The notes beneath the pieces were generated by a model that was not told the origin of the DNA, made no database searches, and saw only the letters and a list, made by a program, of their open reading frames with translations. From contig NZ_BOQE01000001.1 in the NCBI RefSeq assembly GCF_023705585.1, positions 464,501-528,500 on the forward strand: 64,000 nt of DNA, read 5' to 3'. The stretch is from Collibacillus ludicampi. GTDB lineage: Bacteria > Bacillota > Bacilli > Tumebacillales > BOQE01. The position numbers and the translations under genes were made by a program. Positions 36,213 to 45,040 of this stretch are shown here, in pieces (position 1 is the stretch's first letter; the number at the start of each line of letters is the position of its first letter).

Positions 36213-36249
36213 CACATATATATGTGAAGTTTCTTGAAACTATATATAG
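36213..36249. promoter_or_regulatory. three adjacent palindromes upstream of the first hydroxylase operon
   Basis: CACATATATATGTG (36213-36226), GTTTCTTGAAAC (36229-36240) and CTATATATAG (36240-36249) follow each other between the MocA-like gene and the large-subunit gene, about 130-170 bases upstream of the latter. They may be operators or a terminator-free promoter region. No regulator can be matched. Confidence 0.4.
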
Positions 36250-36255
36250 TACTTC

Positions 36256-36906
36256 CTAAAAAGAGTTGAAGCCTTGATGTTTTAAAATATTAGAGTCATT
36301 GGCATGCTTTGACTTTTCGTACGCTTCTGGGGTATCAATATCGAACAATATCCCGGGATCCTCAACAGGTAACAAAAATGAATGGTTTATGTTCCTGATA
36401 ATTTGTTTAGCTCCCTGATCGCCCTCGAGGCTTGTAAAATCGATCATCCTGAAGTTACCAATAAAAACAGGATGTCCTGGAACCCCCTGAAAGGAAGGTC
36501 GTATTACAAACGGTTGGTTCGGCAAATTACAGCTCTGTTCAAGTCCTCTTTGGAATACTAACCTGATCGTTTCTTCTGAAATCAAGGGTTGGTCACCCAG
36601 AAACACCATCACCGACGAGTGGTGTCTTCCTTTTTTAATCCCTTCAACTAGAGACGAACTTTGCCCAGTATGGTAATTGCGGTTGACAAACCATCGAAAG
36701 CGTTTATCTTCTATATGAATCAAGCTTTGAACTTGATCAGATTGATGCCCAATGACCGCGATGATCTCTGAAAAATTTAGGGGAAGGGTACGCCGAATTA
36801 CATACTCCAAAAGATAGCTGCCCCTAAACTCGAGTAGCTGTTTTGCTCGACCCATACGTGAAGAACTACCAGCAGCTAAAATTAATGCAAAAACATTGGA
36901 ATACAC
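36256..36906 (-). CDS. MocA-like molybdenum cofactor nucleotidyltransferase
   Basis: A 216-residue NTP-transferase with LILAAGSSSRMGRAKQLL at the N-terminus and GDQPLISEETI in the middle, as in MocA (CTP:molybdopterin cytidylyltransferase). The family makes the molybdopterin cytosine dinucleotide cofactor used by bacterial xanthine oxidase-family enzymes. The frame opens at 36960 without a ribosome site, whereas GTG 36906 follows AAGGAAGTG, so that start is preferred. It lies with XdhC and a MoeA-like protein, the usual maturation set. Confidence 0.85.
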   Translation of the reverse strand: MYSNVFALILAAGSSSRMGRAKQLLEFRGSYLLEYVIRRTLPLNFSEIIAVIGHQSDQVQSLIHIEDKRFRWFVNRNYHTGQSSSLVEGIKKGRHHSSVMVFLGDQPLISEETIRLVFQRGLEQSCNLPNQPFVIRPSFQGVPGHPVFIGNFRMIDFTSLEGDQGAKQIIRNINHSFLLPVEDPGILFDIDTPEAYEKSKHANDSNILKHQGFNSF

Positions 36907-37023
36907 GTCATCACTTCCTTTCAACGGTCGTGACAACTTCTCGAGAATCGTAATACTCATTGCTTATCCGTGTAATGTCTCCGAAGAGCCATTATGTTTG
37001 ATAAACCTCATCCAAGTAATTTT

Positions 37024-38025
37024 TTAATGATGGCCTTCCGTATGCGGTTTTCGTGACAATAAACCGCCATAGCCGAGTTTGATCAGATCAGATTTAGTAA
37101 TACGTTTTCTTGCCACAATCCAAGGCAAAACAATATCAAACACCGTAACCGGATCCCACATTACGCATCCCGGTAAACCCATTACCGGCAATTCCCCGTA
37201 GTAACCCATTAGAAACATGGAACCAGGAAGAACCGGAACCCCGTATGAAACAATGTCTATCCCTGCTTCCCGAATGGCACCTGGGGTTCGGTCGTCAGGG
37301 TCTACCGACATGCCTCCAGTTAGGATCAACAAGTCAATCTTTTCGTTTAACATCAATTGAATTGCAGACACGATTCTTGCTTTTTCATCGGGTACGACTA
37401 TACGCTTCGTAATTTGGGAATTGTAAGCACCAAGCTTTTTTTTGACTTTTTTTTCAAACCCATCTTTGATAAGACCTTTGTAAACCTCAGTACCTGTAAC
37501 GATCATTCCCACTTTTAAAGAAGTAAAAGGTGTAATCGAAATCTTAGGCTTACTACTTGCTATTTGCTTAACCGTTTCAATTGATTTCCGATCGATCTTA
37601 ACAGGGATGATGCGGGTACCCGCTACAATTTCTCCCTTTTTGACAGGTATCCCATTCTGTACTGAAGCTAAGATGACTTCGGGAACAGAGTTGATTTCAT
37701 AAAGCAACTGTTGATCCACCATTACCAATCCGTCGTATTGCGCGATCAAGTTAACTCTTCCTTGTGAAGGAGGGGTTAGTTCGACTCCATCGCCTCGAAC
37801 AGAATTCGCAATTTCGAGCGCCGCCTCCTCTTCATGAAGTTCCGCATTAGAAATCTCCATTACATAAACATGGAATTTACCCATTGAGTGTAATACGGGA
37901 ATATCCTCTTCTCGAATGAGATGACCCTTTCGAAAAGCGACACCTTCAAATTTACCTGGTATAATCTGAGTTAAGTCATGCCCCAGTTGCATTCCAATAG
38001 CTTTTTCTACCGGAACCTCTTTCAT
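37024..38025 (-). CDS. MoeA-like molybdopterin-binding protein
   Basis: A 333-residue protein with the MoeA/MogA molybdopterin-binding domain in its C-terminal half (LILTGGMSVDPDDRTPGAI, then GLPGCVMWDPVTVFD) and a divergent N-terminal half. It is shorter than canonical MoeA (about 400). Proteins of this type occur in molybdenum-hydroxylase maturation clusters beside MocA and XdhC. ATG 38025 follows AAGAGGG by nine bases. A role in molybdenum insertion or cofactor handling is inferred. Confidence 0.8.
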   Translation of the reverse strand: MKEVPVEKAIGMQLGHDLTQIIPGKFEGVAFRKGHLIREEDIPVLHSMGKFHVYVMEISNAELHEEEAALEIANSVRGDGVELTPPSQGRVNLIAQYDGLVMVDQQLLYEINSVPEVILASVQNGIPVKKGEIVAGTRIIPVKIDRKSIETVKQIASSKPKISITPFTSLKVGMIVTGTEVYKGLIKDGFEKKVKKKLGAYNSQITKRIVVPDEKARIVSAIQLMLNEKIDLLILTGGMSVDPDDRTPGAIREAGIDIVSYGVPVLPGSMFLMGYYGELPVMGLPGCVMWDPVTVFDIVLPWIVARKRITKSDLIKLGYGGLLSRKPHTEGHH

Positions 38026-38080
38026 GTGATTCATCCCTCTTTTCAAAGTACACACGAATCAATCATCATTCGCGGTTGTA

Positions 38081-39262
38081 TTAGTTCGCTACACCATGTA
38101 CTTTTAAACGCCCCCGTAAAAATCCTCCAGAACGATTGTTTCTAACGGCTAGAATTTCCGCAAGAATACTAATGGCCACCTCTTCGGAAGATTCTGCGCC
38201 TATGTCAAGTCCTATCGGATTATAAAGACGGACGAATCGGTCGATATCTTCTTTTTGTGAGACTTCCATTAATCTCATGCAGCGAGAATTGGGACCAAGA
38301 ACACCTATATATGGAGCGGTGGAGTTTAAGGCAAAGGAAAGACAAGCTCGATCTCGTTCAAGATGATGGTTCATGATAACTACATACGTTCGAGAACTAA
38401 TGTTGACACGTTCTTGCAACGATCCTGAATCTGCCAAAATGATATTTGCCCCAGGAAAACGTTCATGTGTCGCATATGCAGGTCGAGGGTCAACTACAGT
38501 GGTTTTAAAACCTAATTGGATAGAAAAACTTGACAAAGGGATCGCATCATGACCCGCACCAAATATTATTATTTCAGCAGGAGGTACATTCACATCCAGA
38601 AAGATATCGATCGTCTCTCCAGTCGAAAGGTGGCATGAACAAGTTTCCGATTTGGGATGCAGACTCTTGATTTTCTCACCGGCTAATTCCAAAACCTTGC
38701 GATTTAATTCGTCGTGACCGAGACTCCCTATCGGATCACCATGTTCGGGTATAAAGAGGCGACTACCCAAGGAAAGACCAAGCTCAGGTGGAGCTTTTAA
38801 AATGGTGCTTAATACGCCCATCTGTTCTCGTTTGAGACATGTTATCCAAGCTTCTAATGGACTTGAAAAACGTTTTTGTTTAGAGCCCGTACCTTTATTC
38901 ATCTTTTCGTCAGAAACCTGATCGGTTTCAGTCATTCCTGAAAATGTAACGGGTTCAATATAAACTTCCACGATTCCGGGACAACCGAGTCCGAGTCCCC
39001 ACACCAATTCTTCATCCATATCGTACCGCTTTAGTACGGGACAACCATCTTCCATAACCTTCTTAGCTACCTCGGCGACATCTTCTTCTAGACAACCACC
39101 GGAAATTTCCCCTAAGGTATTCTTGTGTTCATCAACGAGCATTTTGGCCCCTTCCCGCCGATAAGCGGAACCTGTAACACGTACCACCGTAGCCAAGGCA
39201 ATCTGTTTACCCGCTTTTCTTGCATCTTCTATTGCACCAACGATGACTTTATTGTCTCCCAT
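38081..39262 (-). CDS. XdhC/CoxI-family maturation factor
   Basis: A 393-residue protein: N-terminal XdhC-CoxI domain (TGSAYRREGAKMLV, SGGCLEEDV, GLGCPG) and C-terminal Rossmann domain (IIFGAGHDAIPLSSF, VVDPRPAYA). XdhC-type proteins bind the cofactor and promote sulfuration and its delivery to the large subunit. ATG 39262 follows GGAGGTGTAAAACG; the upstream frame to 39322 has no ribosome site. It sits directly downstream of the acyl-CoA dehydrogenase-like gene. Confidence 0.88.
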   Translation of the reverse strand: MGDNKVIVGAIEDARKAGKQIALATVVRVTGSAYRREGAKMLVDEHKNTLGEISGGCLEEDVAEVAKKVMEDGCPVLKRYDMDEELVWGLGLGCPGIVEVYIEPVTFSGMTETDQVSDEKMNKGTGSKQKRFSSPLEAWITCLKREQMGVLSTILKAPPELGLSLGSRLFIPEHGDPIGSLGHDELNRKVLELAGEKIKSLHPKSETCSCHLSTGETIDIFLDVNVPPAEIIIFGAGHDAIPLSSFSIQLGFKTTVVDPRPAYATHERFPGANIILADSGSLQERVNISSRTYVVIMNHHLERDRACLSFALNSTAPYIGVLGPNSRCMRLMEVSQKEDIDRFVRLYNPIGLDIGAESSEEVAISILAEILAVRNNRSGGFLRGRLKVHGVAN

Positions 39263-39332
39263 CGTTTTACACCTCCGAAAAAAATGTCCGGTTAGGGGAT
39301 CCTTCCCCGACATCATGTGCACTAGGCAAGAA

Positions 39333-40478
39333 CTACTGATTTTTCTGATTGGAAAACTGTATGTAGTGCCATTTTATTCTTTCATTTCCCAGCGTGAACA
39401 GGCACTTCTGAGTATTTGGAGGAAGAACCTGAGTGGCATAAGAATTATTTCTTAAATAAATAAATTTATTTTTGGACAGAATTCCGTTAATTCCCAGATA
39501 GTTAATGGCACCTTCGGTTACATCATTTATCAAAATATCGGAAGCTACTTTCGCACGTCTTAAACAGATACCTGAACCCATATCTGAATGTGGGCGGGAG
39601 TTGATTGATTCATTCAGTAATAATTCTGTGCTCCGTAACAGTACATCCATCTGACCTAACCATTTCAAAACTTCGACATTTTTACTATCATAAAGTTGCT
39701 TTTCTTTTTCGATAAATAATTCTATTCCTAAATCGGCCATACCGACGTTAATGGCACATATTCCGAGCGTGAGGATGTCAGGATTCATTAAATGAGTAAT
39801 TTCTCCGGGCTGTCCAACCAATTCTGTCTGAGATAGTTCATAGTGATTAAAACGTACACTATGAGTGGAGGAAGCAACCATGGAATCTAAACTGTTTGAT
39901 TTTATCACTTCAACTGCAGGATCCTTTCCGTTAACGATACAAACTTGTAAAGAGTCCATAGATGGACTGTTGACTTCAGTTTGCGCAAATACCACATAAT
40001 AATCAGCTAAACCCGCAAGGGTACAAAAATCCTTTTGACCACTTAGTATCATTGAAGATTTTATCTTGGATATTCGAGTAGAAAAATCATATCTGTAATC
40101 TCTTCCATACTCTGACCGAGCGAGCGCAAAAATGTTTCCTTCGTCTAGCCAAGTTTTTAAACGATACTGAAGAGTTTCGTCCCCCAATTCATTGATAATT
40201 TTTGCGGCAATATTATGAATATGAACTGATAAGGCCAATGCTCCGTCTCCATAAGCTAATAGTCGTATAAGGTCAATGTATCGTTTAAGACTAAGTCCCC
40301 AACCTTCCAAACGGGATTCAATCAACAGACGGTGAAACCCGACTTTGACGAGTAGTGGCCAAATTTTTAAAAGAACTGGTTCATCATGTGCCACATGGTC
40401 AACATGAACCCGAATAACATCGATGAGGTCTCTTGCGATATCAAATAAGTCTTTATTTAACTTGTTTTGTTGTACCAC
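39333..40478 (-). CDS. divergent acyl-CoA dehydrogenase-like protein
   Basis: A protein of 381 residues (GTG 40478, eight bases after AGGTGG; the frame opens at 40556). Its three-part layout matches acyl-CoA dehydrogenases: helical N-domain with LAYGDGALALSVHIHN, a middle beta-domain with ILSGQKDFCTLAGLADYYVVFAQ divided around the FAD/substrate area, and a helical C-domain. The usual catalytic Glu region is not obvious, so it may be a flavin hydroxylase-like or inactive relative. Its place among hydroxylase genes suggests a role in the same pathway. Confidence 0.6.
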   Translation of the reverse strand: MVQQNKLNKDLFDIARDLIDVIRVHVDHVAHDEPVLLKIWPLLVKVGFHRLLIESRLEGWGLSLKRYIDLIRLLAYGDGALALSVHIHNIAAKIINELGDETLQYRLKTWLDEGNIFALARSEYGRDYRYDFSTRISKIKSSMILSGQKDFCTLAGLADYYVVFAQTEVNSPSMDSLQVCIVNGKDPAVEVIKSNSLDSMVASSTHSVRFNHYELSQTELVGQPGEITHLMNPDILTLGICAINVGMADLGIELFIEKEKQLYDSKNVEVLKWLGQMDVLLRSTELLLNESINSRPHSDMGSGICLRRAKVASDILINDVTEGAINYLGINGILSKNKFIYLRNNSYATQVLPPNTQKCLFTLGNERIKWHYIQFSNQKNQ

Positions 40479-40680
40479 TTCCCTTCCCACCTTCCATATT
40501 AGCCTTTTGTATAAAAAACGTTGTGGCCCTGTGTGCCCCCCGGCTTCCAAGCACACGTTATATGATCAACGTCTGCTTTGGGAAACCGGGAGATAATAAA
40601 CCCAACAAAATAACATAAATCTCAGATGGAAATTAACTTCATGTTATCAGTGGATTTGTATATTAAATCATACATTAATT

Positions 40681-41136
40681 TTAATAATTGACACTTAAAA
40701 CAATAGCTTCTTTCTTAAGAGCTTTAAAAAATTGTCCCATTAATAAACTCGCAACACCTGAAATCACTCGCTGCCCTACTCCCGCAATTTTTCCCCCGAC
40801 CGTCGCCTCCCCATCGCAATTCACTTTTGTTTGATTTTCAGAAATTTGTTCGAGTTTTACTAGCATATCTTGCTGCACAAACCCTAATGGTCCCTGACCA
40901 TCCATAATTAATCTGAATTGTTCGCCTTTAACCGCGTCAACCAGTTTTACGGTTCCTTTATAACGTCCTTTTATCGCCTTTATCCCAACCTCTAGTTCAG
41001 CGCCGTACACATTTTCTTCAATTAAATGTAATGATTTCAGTCCTGGTACTGTACGCACCAAAACATCAGGATTTGTAAGTAATTCAAAAGTCGTAATTGA
41101 ATTTGCCGGAATCTCATGGGTAACAGAAATCTTCAT
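40681..41136 (-). CDS. CoxG-family (SRPBCC) protein
   Basis: A 151-residue START/SRPBCC-fold protein of the CoxG family: DVLVRTVPGLKSLHLIEENVYGAELEVGIK split over the first half and GEATVGGKIAGVGQRVISGVA near the end. CoxG-type proteins are encoded beside molybdenum hydroxylases and appear to recruit or anchor the enzyme at the membrane. It follows the second large-subunit gene by 60 bases. Confidence 0.85.
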   Translation of the reverse strand: MKISVTHEIPANSITTFELLTNPDVLVRTVPGLKSLHLIEENVYGAELEVGIKAIKGRYKGTVKLVDAVKGEQFRLIMDGQGPLGFVQQDMLVKLEQISENQTKVNCDGEATVGGKIAGVGQRVISGVASLLMGQFFKALKKEAIVLSVNY

Positions 41137-41196
41137 GGAATCTACTCTCCTTAAGTGTTACATTAATATTTTTTGTATTTTTATTAATCTTAATAT

Positions 41197-43560
41197 TTAA
41201 ATTTCATTCAATGCTTTCCATATCGATTCTGGTGTTAGTGGTAAATTTAATAGCTTAAATCCTGGACGATCAATGGCATCTGTTATAGCACTCGCTAAGG
41301 TAGCCGGAACTGGTGCCGGAATTCCCTCTCCTTTACCTTTGGTACCTAGAGGTGTATAAGGAGTTGGAACATTGAACTCAACCATTTCGATATGAGGGAC
41401 ATCAGCTGCTGACGGCATGTGATACTCCATTAATGTTGTAGCTAAAGGTTGACCCGATTCATCAAAGGAATATTTTTCATAGAGTGCATTCCCTATTCCC
41501 ATTACCGCACCACCGTGAACTTGTCCGCGAACCAGCATAGGATTAATTGGAACTCCACAATCATCGACTACTACATAACGTAAAATCTTAAAACCTCCCG
41601 TAGAGGGATCAACCTCCACAACTGCACCATGTACACCAATGCTTAACATGCTGGCAATATCTGCTTCAAAGTAAGCGGTAGCTTCCAAACCAGCCTCCAT
41701 ACCTTGCGGAAGTTTTGTTGGAGCTAAGATAGCTACATCGGCAATATCTTCAATTTTAACTTTTTTAGTAGTATCTTTTTTCCAAACAACTTCTCGATTT
41801 GAAAAAATGAAGTCTTCTGAATCCGATTCAATTCCAAGAAGATGAGCTGCAATTTTAGTCATTTTCCGTTTCAATTTTCGACAAGCGAGAACTGCAGCAC
41901 TAACAGTATAAGACGCCCCCCGATTGCCGAGTGTTCCAGAAGCGAAGGGGGTGTTGAAAGTGTCACCGTAACTAATATATATATCTTCAATATTCACTCC
42001 GAGTTCATCTGCCACTGCTTGGGCAATGGTCGTTTCATGGCCCTGTCCTTGAGGAGAATCCCCTTCTAACACCTGAATCATTCCATAAGTATCAATCTTA
42101 ACCGTTGCAGAACCATATCCCGGTTGATTTTCCATCGGAACAAAGACTTGTGAGCCTAAACCGGACATTTCAGCACCCATAGCAAAGCCGACACCAATCA
42201 ATCGTCCGTTCTTACGGGCCTCTTTTTGCTCCTGTTTAACTTTGTCATAATCCAAGGCCTCTAACAATTTATTGAATGCGCCTACATAATCGCCGCTGTC
42301 ATGAGTGATTCCAGTGGCCGACACATACGGGAATTCCTTGATTATATTTATTTTGAAAACTTCACGGGGATCCAACTTCAGTTCTCTCGCTACCAAATGT
42401 AAAGCATAATCCATGGCAAATCGAGCAGGGAATTCTCCAAACGCCCGGCTGGGAGATAGGCAAGGTTTATTCGTTACTACACATGTTAGGTCGATGTGAA
42501 CATTTGGAATATCGTACGCATTCGTTAGATAAGCAGCGCTTAACCAAGGCATTACAAATCCCATATATACACCGTTGCTTCCATCACCAGAATCGGCGAT
42601 CATACGGTCTTTAATCCCAAGTATTTTGCCATCCTTACGGACAGCAATTTCCAAATAATGAATTTGATCACGTTCTTGCCCGATAGACATTAGGCTTTCC
42701 ATTCGGTTTTCAATCCATTTGACCGGTCTTTTCAATTTCATTGCCAAATAACTAACGATAAACTCTTCCCGGTATATGGCAGCTTTTGTTCCGAAGGCTC
42801 CCCCCACATCCTTTGGAGCAATGACACGTACCTTGTCATGAGGTAGATTCATAATTTTTGACAAGGCCATTCGCAAAATATGGGGCCGTTGCGAATTGAT
42901 ATGAAGGGTTAAGCCCGTAAAATTATCATAAGCGGCTACCATCCCACGCGTCTCCATAGGAGCCGCACCCGTACGATGTCCATAAAATCTTTCAGATAAT
43001 ATATAATCAGCTTCACTGAAAGCCTTTTCGACATCTCCGTTACCAAGTGTCCCTTTCCAAATGATATTACTTTCCCATTCTTCATAGATCTTAGGGGAAT
43101 CAGGTTTGAGGGCTTCCTCCGGATCTAAAAGTACAGGTAAGGGATCATATTCAATTTCTACTAACTGTGCCGCATCTTCTGCAATATATTTATTTTCTGC
43201 TACAATGGCAACTATAGGATGTCCTACATAATTGACCTTATCAATGGCCAATGGATAAACGGTCGGAACTTGTAATTCCCCTCCTAAATTAGGTCGAATG
43301 GCAGGAATTATAATCGGCTTCATTGCGGCAGCAATCTCTTGCCCGGTAAGTATCGCTACCACACCTGGGTGTTTTTCTGCCTTAGTTATGTCGATTTTGC
43401 GAATTCTCGCATGTGCATGAGTGCTTCGTACCAGTTCAACATATGTTGTTCCAGGAAGAGTTAAGTCGGCAATATATGTTCCCTGCCCAACTAATAATCG
43501 AGGGTCTTCCCGCCGACGAATCGACCGTCCAACCCATTTCGTCTCAGATGCAGTCGTCAT
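41197..43560 (-). CDS. molybdenum hydroxylase large subunit, second set
   Basis: A 787-residue molybdopterin-binding large subunit. It shows SIRRREDPRLLVGQGTYIAD, DVGGAFGTKAAIYREEF, PQGQGHETTIAQAVADELG and the C-terminal GTKGKGEGIPAPVPATLA with the catalytic Glu. At the active-site loop it reads SPSRAFGEFPARF instead of AYRCSFR (form I CO dehydrogenase) or AYRGAGR (form II). It is thus a different substrate class from CO dehydrogenase and from the first set. It is followed by coxG and preceded by its own M and S subunit genes. Confidence 0.9.
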   Translation of the reverse strand: MTTASETKWVGRSIRRREDPRLLVGQGTYIADLTLPGTTYVELVRSTHAHARIRKIDITKAEKHPGVVAILTGQEIAAAMKPIIIPAIRPNLGGELQVPTVYPLAIDKVNYVGHPIVAIVAENKYIAEDAAQLVEIEYDPLPVLLDPEEALKPDSPKIYEEWESNIIWKGTLGNGDVEKAFSEADYILSERFYGHRTGAAPMETRGMVAAYDNFTGLTLHINSQRPHILRMALSKIMNLPHDKVRVIAPKDVGGAFGTKAAIYREEFIVSYLAMKLKRPVKWIENRMESLMSIGQERDQIHYLEIAVRKDGKILGIKDRMIADSGDGSNGVYMGFVMPWLSAAYLTNAYDIPNVHIDLTCVVTNKPCLSPSRAFGEFPARFAMDYALHLVARELKLDPREVFKINIIKEFPYVSATGITHDSGDYVGAFNKLLEALDYDKVKQEQKEARKNGRLIGVGFAMGAEMSGLGSQVFVPMENQPGYGSATVKIDTYGMIQVLEGDSPQGQGHETTIAQAVADELGVNIEDIYISYGDTFNTPFASGTLGNRGASYTVSAAVLACRKLKRKMTKIAAHLLGIESDSEDFIFSNREVVWKKDTTKKVKIEDIADVAILAPTKLPQGMEAGLEATAYFEADIASMLSIGVHGAVVEVDPSTGGFKILRYVVVDDCGVPINPMLVRGQVHGGAVMGIGNALYEKYSFDESGQPLATTLMEYHMPSAADVPHIEMVEFNVPTPYTPLGTKGKGEGIPAPVPATLASAITDAIDRPGFKLLNLPLTPESIWKALNEI

Positions 43561-43598
43561 AAAACGAATCCCCTCCTTAGTTTCTAATATTTACCACA

Positions 43599-44147
43599 CT
43601 AATAGGTTAATAACTTTTCCCGTTCCTCTTTTGACATAGATGACAAACGCTCAGCTGCATACTGTACCGCTTCAATGATATGTTCATAGCCGGTACACCT
43701 GCATAAGTTTCCAACTATTGCTTCTCTAATTTCGTCAGAAGAAGGATGCGGATTGACCTTTAATAGATTATAAGCAGACATCATCATCCCCGGAGTGCAA
43801 AAACCGCATTGCAAACCATGTTTTTCCCAGAAGCCCTCCTGAATAGGATGAAGGTTATCTGGAGTTCCCAATCCTTCTACAGTCAAAATGTTGGCTCCAT
43901 CCGCCTGAACTGCCAATGTTAAACAAGATTTTACATTTTCTCCGTTTAACAAGATGGTACAAGCTCCGCATCTTCCTTCCACAGAACATCCCACATGAGT
44001 TCCTGTTAAACCTAGCTCCTCACGTAAAAAGTCCACGAGTAACATTCTGATATGAACTTCTCTTTCAACTATTTGTCCATTGACTCGAACTTGAATCGTT
44101 TTCGTACCATCCGCACTGGATTTTTGTAGTTCTTTCAGCTGATTCAT
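43599..44147 (-). CDS. molybdenum hydroxylase small subunit, [2Fe-2S], second set
   Basis: A 182-residue CoxS-type subunit. The second cluster ligands GLQCGFCTPGM and NLCRCTGYE are normal. The plant-type cluster loop reads GCSVEGRCGAC, with five residues between the first two Cys instead of the usual four (compare GCEQGVCGAC in the first set); the DNA shows this is not a frame artefact. ATG 44147 overlaps the last base of the FAD-subunit gene. Confidence 0.9.
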   Translation of the reverse strand: MNQLKELQKSSADGTKTIQVRVNGQIVEREVHIRMLLVDFLREELGLTGTHVGCSVEGRCGACTILLNGENVKSCLTLAVQADGANILTVEGLGTPDNLHPIQEGFWEKHGLQCGFCTPGMMMSAYNLLKVNPHPSSDEIREAIVGNLCRCTGYEHIIEAVQYAAERLSSMSKEEREKLLTY

Positions 44148-45040
44148 TAAAATTGATCCTCCTTTGCTCTTTGGATGGCTTTCGATAAAACATTGAAACC
44201 ATAATGTTTTAAAAGAATTTTTCGATAAGTATTAGAAGCACGCATATCAGATTCCACTTCTATTTCCTCCGCCATGACATCCGCTGCTTTTTGTAAGATC
44301 TCCGAGGTAATCGTTTTTCCTTGCAGGAACTCTTCTGTATTAACAGCTCTCTGAGGACGAGGATTCACTCCACCAACATAGATTCGCGATGATTGACAAA
44401 TGTCTTCCAGAAGGGTTACTCTGGCTCCGACGCTAATTACGGAAAAATCTCCAAAGACCACCGAGTGCTTACTATATGCTGCCCCTGTTCCCTTTTGAGG
44501 GGAAGGAATATCTACATAAGCGAGAATTTCATTTTCTTCGACAACTGTCATCATTAATCCGAGGAAAAAATCTTCTGCTGAAAAATCACGTTCCCCGTCC
44601 TTTGAAATAACTCGTAATGTACTATCTAAAACCAATATAGGAACCGGAAGATCAGCTGCTGGATCAGCATGAACTAAACTGCCGCCTATTGTTCCTCTAT
44701 TTCTTATCTGAACATCTCCAATATATTTGGCTGCGTCAGAAATAATAGGATATTTCGATAACACTAACGGATGAGAGGCTAACGTTTTATGTCTTGTCAA
44801 TGCGCCAATTCTAAGAATACGCTTTCCTGGTTCCAGAAATTTTTCACCAAACTCCTGTAATTCAATAATTCTGTTAATATCAATTATGATTGGTGTATCC
44901 ACCATTCTTAGTTTTAATAAAGGTAACAAACTTTGACCGCCAGCTATTATTTTCGCTTGGCTGCCGTAATGATATAATAAATCTAAGCATTCCTCTAAGG
45001 TTGACGGAGCAAAATAATCGGATATAGGCGCCGGGTACAT
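44147..45040 (-). CDS. molybdenum hydroxylase FAD-binding subunit, second set
   Basis: A 297-residue CoxM-type subunit with FAD motifs KIIAGGQSLLPLLKLR and RNRGTIGGSLVHADPAADLP and a C-terminal CO-deh-flavoprotein domain. ATG 45040 follows AAGGGGGGAAG. It is the first gene of the M-S-L-coxG set and probably of a long leftward operon, though no clear promoter was found immediately upstream. Confidence 0.9.
   Translation of the reverse strand: MYPAPISDYFAPSTLEECLDLLYHYGSQAKIIAGGQSLLPLLKLRMVDTPIIIDINRIIELQEFGEKFLEPGKRILRIGALTRHKTLASHPLVLSKYPIISDAAKYIGDVQIRNRGTIGGSLVHADPAADLPVPILVLDSTLRVISKDGERDFSAEDFFLGLMMTVVEENEILAYVDIPSPQKGTGAAYSKHSVVFGDFSVISVGARVTLLEDICQSSRIYVGGVNPRPQRAVNTEEFLQGKTITSEILQKAADVMAEEIEVESDMRASNTYRKILLKHYGFNVLSKAIQRAKEDQF

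Noticed and set aside
33685-43560. Annotation of the two large subunits as CO dehydrogenase
   Set aside because: The active-site loop lacks the Cys-Ser-Phe-Arg motif of form I and differs from form II; only the family name is justified.
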